Source: an uncultured Bacteroidales bacterium (GTDB taxonomy: Bacteria > Bacteroidota > Bacteroidia > Bacteroidales > Bacteroidaceae). From it: a stretch of 8,896 nucleotides of DNA. Where the stretch lies: assembly GCA_937876995.1 (NCBI GenBank), contig CALEFD010000044.1:1-8896 (forward strand), in the 5' to 3' direction. Below the pieces are notes generated by a model. It saw nothing but the letters and a program-made list of their open reading frames with translations. It did no database searches and had not been told where the DNA came from. This document shows, in pieces, positions 1 through 7,500 of the stretch (the stretch's first letter is position 1; each line of letters opens with the position of its first letter). The position numbers and the translations under genes were made by a program.

Positions 1-471
1 CATAGCCGTAGCAAACGAGTGACGCAACACGTGCGGGCTCTTTTTACCAACCGATGTAACCTGCGCCAACCTCTCACGTACCATACGATACACATACGAA
101 TGTGATATTCTACCACCGTTGCCCGACAGGAAAAGAGCTTTGGAATCGGTCTGCATTCCTGAACGTTGCTCAAGATAAGCCTTCAACTCGCTTGCCATCT
201 CCTTTCCGTAAGGGATAATGCGCTCACGGCTACGTTTTCCGAACACCTTGATTACAGAACGCTCCAAATCTACATCGCACAAGTCAAGCCCGACAAGTTC
301 CGACAAACGCATACCGGTCGAATAGAAGCACATTATTATCATTCTGTCACGACAGGCATCATACCCATCACCAAAAGCAACATCGTCAAGAAGAGAATCC
401 ATCTCTCCCTCTTTAACAAAAACAGGAAGCCTTTTTCTCAACTTTGGACCTTTCAAAGAAGTTGCCGGATT
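1..471 (-). other. xerC: XerC-type tyrosine recombinase catalytic-domain fragment fused to preceding frame
   Basis: Codons ~1154-1310 read as the housekeeping Bacteroidales XerC family: NPATSLKGPKLRKRLPVF, then GEMDSLLDD, then CFYSTGMRLSELVGL. Catalytic residues visible are the first Arg (GMRLSEL, codon 307-309), the beta-hairpin Lys (KVFGKRSRERIIP) and the H-x-x-R-H set (SPHVLRHSFAT, bases ~19-33). The second His/Trp and the nucleophilic Tyr would lie beyond base 1. Known role: Xer recombinases resolve chromosome dimers at dif; related enzymes flip invertible DNA in Bacteroides. Odd: the SAM-like core-binding N-terminal domain (about 120 residues) is absent, replaced in frame by a surface-protein fragment. 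A protein like this should not bind DNA normally. It is either a broken gene or a chimeric junction; a functional recombinase is unlikely from this frame. Confidence 0.8.
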
Positions 472-3400
472 ATAATCCACCACCCATATATGCCAGCTCC
501 AGAGGATTGTGCCGTTCTCGTCCTTTACAGCGATCAGAGCATTGCCCGGAACCGTAGAATCAGTCGTCTTGAAGAAGACAAGATTATCGTTGAGTTCGAC
601 ATTGCCCAGAACATTTTCCGATGCATTGTGATTTGCATCCACAGCCCACACAAGTTCAGCGCTTGCAGGGACACCTACAGACTCTTCAGAATTGCCCTTC
701 ACAGAAGCGTCAAAGAAGAATACACCAGCCTGAGGATAGATCATGTAGCTGTTTGCACATTCTTTTTCAGAAAGATTTGTGCCTTCACCTGAATATGGGG
801 TCATGAAGTGCATCACTTCTCCATAAGACGTTCCATAAGAGTTGACCGCATAAGGCTTGACGAAATATCTTGTAGCCTCTGAAAGACCAGTGACATTCAT
901 GGCAAACTCGCCGACACCTGATCCGCAAGCCACCTTCGTACCTCCGGTCAGATCACTGCTTGTGCCCCAGATGAATCCTCTTTCCGTAACAGAAGCGGAA
1001 CCAGGATATGTAACCTCGCATACAATCCTTACTGAAGAAACCGTCTTGTCGGTCACATTCTTCACATGGACAGTAGGGAGAGATGTATCCACATATCCTT
1101 CGTCCTTCATGCAGCGGACAAGGTGGGCGCTAGTGGTATGTTCACTTGTACGATATAATTCGATACTTGAATCAGAATCTGAAGAATAGTAGAAATAAAA
1201 ACTGCATCCATACCTTTCTTGCGAATACTCTGATGACCACACCTGGCATTGTGAATTACTAAACCAATACCAACTATTATCAGCATAAATATATCCCGCC
1301 ACAGGATAATACGTAGAATTCACCCCATTATACACAAAATCCCAACCGGACGAGAAGTTTATATTCCATTTGTTGGTAAGTTTCACATTACCCGATATAT
1401 TCATATTCTGAGTGAATTTATAAGGGTAACGCATGTTTTTTACTTTAATAGGTGCTTTGGTATCTTCGCGCATTGTTATACCGTACGAAAATGACAAAGA
1501 CCACGGCAATGTATAATCTAAATAGCCATCAGGATCTACATTAGAAGAACCTGCTGCACCCGAAGCTCCTGCCCTGCCACTGTTTGTGCCGGTCTGCAAT
1601 TCGGCAGTTTCTGACTCTTCGTTCTCTTCATCTTCTTCTGGTTGTTCGCCTCCGTTACGGAATTTCTCCCACTTCTCTTTCCACTCTTTCAGCGTGTTAT
1701 TTGAGAATGTATATGAGAAATTCTGGCTCATACCCTGAAAACGACCAAAACGTCCGTATGACCATTCGGTTCTATCGCCTACCACTACTCTGCCTGCATC
1801 ATTAAATTCGTATGCGTATGTAGCCCAGGTAGCGTTCAAGTTAAATGTATAGTTCTTAGTCAGCTTAATTCTGGTACGTGTACTCAAATTACTCCAAGGC
1901 TTTGTTTTGGCAGCCATATTGTACGATATAGAGCCACCCAATTCATCTATCAGACTAAGTTTTCTTACTCCGGTAGAATCTTTATCGGTACGCAGTTTCA
2001 TCTCCACATTATTGGAAACGCTAAGCGATATACTTCCCGTTTTTCCCTTTCTGGCATTACCATACATAGCTCCTTCAAAAGGAGAATACTGAACTGTACG
2101 TACTTCGCCTTGTTCATCTGTATATGTATATGTATCGTAGAAGCCATACTTTTCTGCGCTGAAATCGGGCGCCATACTATAACTTACAGATGGAGTAAAG
2201 ACGTGTCGGGCCATAATAAACTTATCGCCAAACAATTTTATCCACAACTGCGATGGTTGATAAAAACCATACAGTTTTGTATTTGCCGATACGCTGAAGC
2301 TATAATCATAAACACGATTAAAGCCATAGACTGTATCGCGCTGCACCGCACCCTTTGTTTCGTCCCAAGATTGATTAATCCTGTGGGTGTACCACCTTTC
2401 CGTATAGTTAAACGATGGAGTAACGTTTATATTCTTAAGGAACTGGAATGTTGCACTAACAGGAATAGAGTGACGCATACCGTTTTTCCAATCTCTTACG
2501 AGACTTGTATGTAAAATCTCGTTCTCTTTGGAGACTATGCTGTTACTGAGTGTACCGCTATATGTAAACGAAATCTTTTCATACCACTTTTCTGCACCTG
2601 CCACCTTTTTGCGTTTGAACGGATAGATACGATTCAACGATATAGACAATGACGGCAGATTGACAGATAGTGTAGAGTCACGCATATTCTGCGACAGGTT
2701 CATAGAAGAAGATAGATTCAATCCTATTTTTGGAAAACTGCGAGAATAGCTTACACTTGATGTTCTGGTACTCTGCGAAGTAAGAGCCGGATTATAGAGG
2801 CTGGTCAGGTTTGAACGTTCATAGCTTGAAGTTGCAAAATTCACACTTGCAGAGAAATTGCTGTTAGGGTTTGCTTTAGCATCCTGACGATGTGTCCAGC
2901 GTACCTTAAAATCTTTTGATTTGGAGTAGTCCGGCAAACCTTTTTCACCTAATATTGTTGTAAGTGAACTAACATATACATTACCTGAATAACGGTATCT
3001 CTTTTTATATTTACTCTCTGCCGATACACCCCACGAACCTTTGGTAAAGACTTCGCCCAACAACTTTAAATCAAATTTATCGGAAAGTGCAAAATAGTAT
3101 CCACCATCTTTCAGATAGAAACCACGTTCAAGTTCGTCGCCGTAACTTGGCATTAGAATACCGGAAGCATAATCGCTTTCAGTAAATGGGAAGAATCCAA
3201 ACGGAATGAATAGTGGCAGAGGAACACCAAGTACTTCCAAATAAGCCGGGCCAAATACCACATCTTTTCCGGGACGTACCTTTGCCCGGGTTATTCTAAG
3301 GCCAAAATGGGGATCTAAATGGTCTTCGCAAGTGGTATAGATACCATCCGATATAAAATATTCCCCATCAGGGCTCTTTTTAGCCTCTGTACTTGTCATA

Positions 3401-3930
3401 TAGCCATCGCCCTGCTGAGTGATTATTTCATTTATATAGCCTTTTTCTGTTTTGAAGTTATAGCGTATATGGCTGGATTCGTATGGGGTTGCTCCATCGG
3501 TAAAGACGGGAGCGCCTATCCAGTTTCCTATTGAATCTTTTACACCATCAGCATACACCAGACTGCTATCAACCTGCATTTTAATGATTTGGGCGGTCAA
3601 AGTGATGTCCTTATATTCAATTTTACTATCTCCAAATAGTGATGCATATCCGCCTTTGGTCCAGATAGTGGAATCGCTGGATTCATATTTAACCGGAGCA
3701 TCCAACATATCTTTTTTCTTTTTGGGGACGGTATCAGTTGCTAATGTATCAGCAGGAATAGAATCTGAGAATAGAGAATCTACAGGAAGTAATTGTGGCA
3801 CAGAATCTATAGGGAGACGTAATTCGGGTATAGATAAGGAATCCATTCTATTATCTTGTTGTGCACTGACAGCAACCATAAAGAACAGTCCTATACAGGT
3901 AAGAATTATTGTTCGAATCTTATTTAACAC
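1..3930 (-). CDS. lptD: LptD-like LPS-assembly protein, in-frame chimera with surface-protein and XerC segments; 3' end beyond window
   Basis: Seen: one open frame of 1310 codons from GTG at 3930 to the window edge, with no stop that I could read. Residues 1-23 form a signal peptide (basic start, hydrophobic core, VSA|QQ). About 75-230 match the periplasmic OstA/LptA-like domain of Bacteroidota LptD, with a run ending LPLFIPFGFFPF. About 245-865 are alternating strands rich in Ser/Tyr/Asn, typical of the outer-membrane barrel, with an acidic loop (EEDEENEESE) near 763-774. Known role: LptD with LptE inserts lipopolysaccharide into the outer leaflet. The GTG start is preferred because the next ATG (3879) would delete most of the signal peptide. 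Odd: LptD similarity stops at about residue 865 (base ~1338), roughly 50 residues short of a usual Bacteroidota LptD. The frame then runs into unrelated FISUMP/fibronectin-like and recombinase sequence. LptD assignment is strong; whether the chimera exists in a cell is doubtful. Confidence 0.85.
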   Translation of the reverse strand, partial: MLNKIRTIILTCIGLFFMVAVSAQQDNRMDSLSIPELRLPIDSVPQLLPVDSLFSDSIPADTLATDTVPKKKKDMLDAPVKYESSDSTIWTKGGYASLFGDSKIEYKDITLTAQIIKMQVDSSLVYADGVKDSIGNWIGAPVFTDGATPYESSHIRYNFKTEKGYINEIITQQGDGYMTSTEAKKSPDGEYFISDGIYTTCEDHLDPHFGLRITRAKVRPGKDVVFGPAYLEVLGVPLPLFIPFGFFPFTESDYASGILMPSYGDELERGFYLKDGGYYFALSDKFDLKLLGEVFTKGSWGVSAESKYKKRYRYSGNVYVSSLTTILGEKGLPDYSKSKDFKVRWTHRQDAKANPNSNFSASVNFATSSYERSNLTSLYNPALTSQSTRTSSVSYSRSFPKIGLNLSSSMNLSQNMRDSTLSVNLPSLSISLNRIYPFKRKKVAGAEKWYEKISFTYSGTLSNSIVSKENEILHTSLVRDWKNGMRHSIPVSATFQFLKNINVTPSFNYTERWYTHRINQSWDETKGAVQRDTVYGFNRVYDYSFSVSANTKLYGFYQPSQLWIKLFGDKFIMARHVFTPSVSYSMAPDFSAEKYGFYDTYTYTDEQGEVRTVQYSPFEGAMYGNARKGKTGSISLSVSNNVEMKLRTDKDSTGVRKLSLIDELGGSISYNMAAKTKPWSNLSTRTRIKLTKNYTFNLNATWATYAYEFNDAGRVVVGDRTEWSYGRFGRFQGMSQNFSYTFSNNTLKEWKEKWEKFRNGGEQPEEDEENEESETAELQTGTNSGRAGASGAAGSSNVDPDGYLDYTLPWSLSFSYGITMREDTKAPIKVKNMRYPYKFTQNMNISGNVKLTNKWNINFSSGWDFVYNGVNSTYYPVAGYIYADNSWYWFSNSQCQVWSSEYSQERYGCSFYFYYSSDSDSSIELYRTSEHTTSAHLVRCMKDEGYVDTSLPTVHVKNVTDKTVSSVRIVCEVTYPGSASVTERGFIWGTSSDLTGGTKVACGSGVGEFAMNVTGLSEATRYFVKPYAVNSYGTSYGEVMHFMTPYSGEGTNLSEKECANSYMIYPQAGVFFFDASVKGNSEESVGVPASAELVWAVDANHNASENVLGNVELNDNLVFFKTTDSTVPGNALIAVKDENGTILWSWHIWVVDYNPATSLKGPKLRKRLPVFVKEGEMDSLLDDVAFGDGYDACRDRMIIMCFYSTGMRLSELVGLDLCDVDLERSVIKVFGKRSRERIIPYGKEMASELKAYLEQRSGMQTDSKALFLSGNGGRISHSYVYRMVRERLAQVTSVGKKSPHVLRHSFATAM
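481..1338 (-). other. FISUMP + fibronectin-like surface-protein segment inside the LptD frame
   Basis: Codons ~866-1151 of the long frame do not resemble LptD. They begin with a FISUMP-type segment (YYPVAGYI, then a WSS motif, ending VRCMKDE near residue 941), the fold of many secreted Bacteroidales lipoproteins. About 948-1040 is a fibronectin-III-like module (ERGFIWGTSSDL, then VTGLSEATRYFVKPYAVNSYG). The last part carries ALIAVKDENG and the WSWHIW motif (residues 1144-1149), which in Bacteroidales surface proteins usually precedes a FISUMP domain. Both ends are truncated relative to those families: the FISUMP start is missing on one side, and whatever should follow WHIW is missing on the other. 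This segment looks more GC-rich than the LptD part. Domain names rest on remembered motifs; substrate and function are unknown. Confidence 0.65.
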
Positions 3931-3961
3931 CTCTTTATAAATAATTACGCGTACTAAACTG

Positions 3962-3969
3962 CAAAGTTA
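3962..3969 (-). promoter_or_regulatory. Predicted Bacteroidota -7 promoter element for the LptD frame
   Basis: On the minus strand the bases read TAACTTTG, a full match to the Bacteroidota sigma-ABfr -7 consensus TAnnTTTG, 31 bases upstream of the GTG at 3930. No clear TTG/TTTG -33 element lies 19-21 bases further up; that region falls inside the terminator hairpin of the upstream gene, so the promoter is supported by one box only. It implies a short leader and transcription separate from the HDIG gene. Confidence 0.5.
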
Positions 3970-3980
3970 TTCATAAATAA

Positions 3981-4010
3981 TGAAAAACCACCGCAATTGG
4001 TGGTTTTTCA
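3981..4010 (-). terminator. Intrinsic terminator after the HDIG gene
   Basis: Perfect 12-bp inverted repeat: TGAAAAACCACC at 3981-3992, six-base loop, GGTGGTTTTTCA at 3999-4010. On the minus strand it begins 26 bases after the HDIG stop codon, and the 3' arm ends in a T-run. Because the stem is A-rich on one side and T-rich on the other, it could also stop transcription arriving on the plus strand, though no plus-strand gene is seen. Confidence 0.85.
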
Positions 4011-4036
4011 CTCTATCATTAACCATTTTTGAATAA

Positions 4037-4576
4037 TCAGAGAAACAAATTACACCATTCCTTAAAACGTTCAACGCCCTCCGGTCCAAACTTTGCAAGC
4101 GATTTTTCTGCCTGCTCCACACTCTTTTCTTTATAAGGCGATGTCTTTGAAAAGAACTTATCGGCAAAGCAGATAATCTTCTCTTCTACAGATTGCGGCA
4201 AATATTCTCTGTCTGTAGGTAGTGGCAAATCTTGTTCTACTATCTGATTTGCAGAAATTCCCGCACCTGTATGCCGTTCGCACACCAAAGCAAATGGCTC
4301 CAGTCCCTCACTACGCAATATATCAGCACCTAAATAGCCATGGCAGATATATTTATGTTCTCCATAACAATGTATGGCAGGGGCATCTGTTAGAACTACT
4401 CCTATATCGTGCAACATTGCAGCCTCTTCTACAAATGAAGCATCTGCACCTAATTCGGGATGATTTTTTACTATCTGCAACGCCTTTTGCGCCACAGAGC
4501 TACTATGCAATACCAGCAACTCCTTTAGAGGGGAGTTGCCGGCACAGTATTTATCAATTATAGATTCCCAAAGCAT
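4037..4576 (-). CDS. HDIG-domain metal-dependent phosphohydrolase
   Basis: 179-residue cytoplasmic protein of the HD superfamily (HDIG subfamily). Visible metal/catalytic residues are H24, the signature H56-D57 in MLHDIGV, H79 (YICHGYLGA), H102 (CERHTGAG) and D139 (ICFADKFFSK). Length and residue spacing are those of the small stand-alone HD proteins common in Bacteroidales, so it looks complete. HD proteins hydrolyse phosphate esters or nucleotides; the substrate of this subgroup is not known to me, and the sequence does not reveal it. No signal peptide. The ATG at 4576 lies one base after the TAA (4580-4578) of the beta-galactosidase fusion, which suggests co-transcription and probably coupled translation, and a strong terminator follows. 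The N terminus fits the family well, so the start is secure. I see no functional link to galactoside use. Confidence 0.9.
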   Translation of the reverse strand: MLWESIIDKYCAGNSPLKELLVLHSSSVAQKALQIVKNHPELGADASFVEEAAMLHDIGVVLTDAPAIHCYGEHKYICHGYLGADILRSEGLEPFALVCERHTGAGISANQIVEQDLPLPTDREYLPQSVEEKIICFADKFFSKTSPYKEKSVEQAEKSLAKFGPEGVERFKEWCNLFL

Positions 4577-4577
4577 T

Positions 4578-7500
4578 TTATCTTACAGGAGCTATAACAA
4601 ATGTATATTCATAATCTCCATGAGGCAGACGATACTGTTCCAGTGGAATTGCGCCCCAACTGTTTACGCATGCCAAACCTGCCTGTACCTTATCTACGTG
4701 AACTGTTGTGCTCTTACGTGGAACCAAATCGCCAGAATGACGATTAACCTTACTCATACCTTCATCCAAATCTTCTGTAGCAAAGTTTAGTGATGACATA
4801 CTTAAAGGCTCTGTTCCGTAGAACATCAATCCCCTACCTTCGCCATTAACAACCTTCCAGTAACGTACATCGGTCTTATTACCCGATTCCTGAGGACGAA
4901 TATATGGATAGTACTGTGATTCAACACTCTGGTTATAAACGCCTATCCATTCCGAGCTGTTTCTATCGCTGTAGTTTTCTATTGGACCACGTCCGTAATA
5001 CTCTATGGTATTATACTCTTCCTGCATAGTAAGAGTCATACCGAAACGGAACATGTTTGGTACTTCCGATTCGCCTTCAGCTTTCTTAATACTCTGGTTT
5101 ACTATCAGTTTGCCATCGGGGGTCATAGTATATTTCAAAGTGAGCAACGAACGTACGCTATTCATCTGATATACTACTGTAACTACTTGATTACCGTTCT
5201 CTTCTGTACGGTTAAACGATGTCATTCGCATATTTGGGTTTTTCCATGCAGACATATTGCGTTGCAAGTTTGCACCAAAATCGTTATCGGTTGGAGCACG
5301 CCAGAAATCGCTCTTCATAGATGTGCGGTTCTTGGTAATCTGCTTACCATCTAAATCTATATAGTCTATCCAACCGTTGCTCTTATTGAAAGTAACATCA
5401 AAACCGGCAGCACTCAGTGTAAGCCAGGCATTTGCTTCGTCTATTTTAATTTCACCCTCCTGAGCAGCTGTAAGAGTTTCTACTGTTGGGAAGCTGTAGT
5501 CACTTATCTCTATCTGATTACGTGCTACTGCATAATCTTTTTCCAGAAGCGCTTCATCTTCTAATAGACGAATTTCCACACCTAACAATAGTTCTTTGCT
5601 GCTATCAGCACTCTTCAACGCTTTTACAAGTGCAGGAAGTACCATCTTAACCTTTTTGCCCGGAGCAACCTTTGGAAGTTTTTCACTGTTTTCTGCTATT
5701 ACTTCACCATTTGCAGTAAGTGCCCAGTGCATATAGTATGCAGACAGATCTCTAAAGAAGTATTCGTTATAAACCTGAACTTCGCCCTTGTTAATATTGA
5801 TTGGAGTTACCCAAACATCCTGATACTGATGACGAACTTCGTATGCATGTGGATTCCAACGTCTATCCGGAGCAATTATACCATTATTATTGAAGTTCTG
5901 GTCAGAAGCAGGATAACGACCTGCATCACCACCATATTGGAAGATCTTGTTACCATCTTCGCTAATACCGTAAACTGCCTGATCTACAAAGTCCCAGATA
6001 AATCCACCCTGTACTGAACGATTTGCTCTTATTATATCCCAGTACTCTTTGAATCCACCCTGTGAATTACCCATAGCGTGTGCATATTCACACTCTATAA
6101 ACGGACGTGGATCATTACCTTTTTCGTGACGTATCATAGCACCATAATCGGCATACATTGGACAAGCTATATCGCAATGGTCGGGAGCCCATGTTGCACC
6201 TTCGTACTGAACAGGACGTGTTTTATCGTATTCTTTTATCCATTTGTAGCACTCTACAAAGTTCTGGCCATCGCCATCTTCGTTACCCATTGACCATACA
6301 ATGATTGATGGGTGATTTTTAAATGTCATTACGTTTGACATATTACGTTCCAGATGCGCCTGCATGTAGTCTGCATTCTTTGCAAGAGGATGTGGTCCAT
6401 ACATCATTCCGTGACCTTCTACATTTGCTTCTGCAACCAGATAGATACCATACTTATCGCACAAATCGTACCAACGTGGATCATCAGGATAGTGCGATGT
6501 ACGTATTGCATTGATATTCATCTTTTTCATTATCTGAATATCTTCTATCATACGTTCCAATGGCACAACATAACCGGTATTCGGATCCATTTCATGACGG
6601 TTTGCACCCTTTATCAAAATAGGCTGACCATTTACAAGCAACTGACGGTCTTTAATCTCCACTGAACGGAAGCCCACTTTTTGAGGAATTGACTCTATTA
6701 CTTTTCCATCTTTATCGGCAAGTGTCAGATATAGTGTATAAAGATTAGGAATTTCTGCGCTCCATTTCTTTGGATTCTTTACATCGTACTCTTTAAAATA
6801 AGTGTCTGAACCTGTTAATTCAATCTTATCGTTTATTATTGCCTTACCATTTTCATCTATCAATTTGGTTAGCAACACCTTTGCTTCGGGATTAATCACA
6901 TCAACCTCTACAGAAAACTTTGCATTTTTATATTCCGAATCCAAATTGGTATATACTCTGTAATCTTTTATTCTGGACTGTGGGCGGGCATAAAGATATG
7001 CTTCGCGAGCTATACCTGTAAAGCGCCAGAAGTCCTGGTCTTCCAGATAACTACCATCACACCAACGCATTATCTGCATTGCAATAAGGTTCTGCTTTCC
7101 AAATTCCACATAGTCTGTTATGTCGAATTCTGCAGCCATCTTGCTATCTTCACTATAACCAACATATTTGCCATTCACCCATACTTTTAGATTTGATGTG
7201 GCTGAACCTATGTGAATATAAACCTTTTCACCCTTCCAATCTGCAGGTATGGTAAAATTCTGTCTGTATGAACCTACGTAGTTATTGCGTTCTTCTACAA
7301 AAGGAGGATTGTTGTTAAACTGATTACGCCATACATATCCTACATTTACATAGATTCTGTCTCCGTAGCCGTTCATTTCAAACAATCCGGGTACTGGAAA
7401 ATCCACCCATTTGCTATCATCAAAATTCAAAGCAAAGAAATTTTCAGGTCTTTCCCATGCATTTTCAACAAAATTGAAACGCCATTTACCCTCCAGACTC

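Noticed and set aside
1..471. Integrase marking a mobile element or phage edge
   Set aside because: The motifs match the housekeeping XerC type, the N-terminal domain is missing, and no att site, tRNA or other mobile gene is visible.
166..806. Long plus-strand open frames opposite the XerC and surface-protein segments
   Set aside because: They are antisense shadows; the minus-strand frame carries clear family motifs and these do not.
4222..4790. Plus-strand open frames opposite the HDIG gene and the GH2 C terminus
   Set aside because: Antisense to well-conserved coding sequence; no recognisable motif, start signal or promoter.
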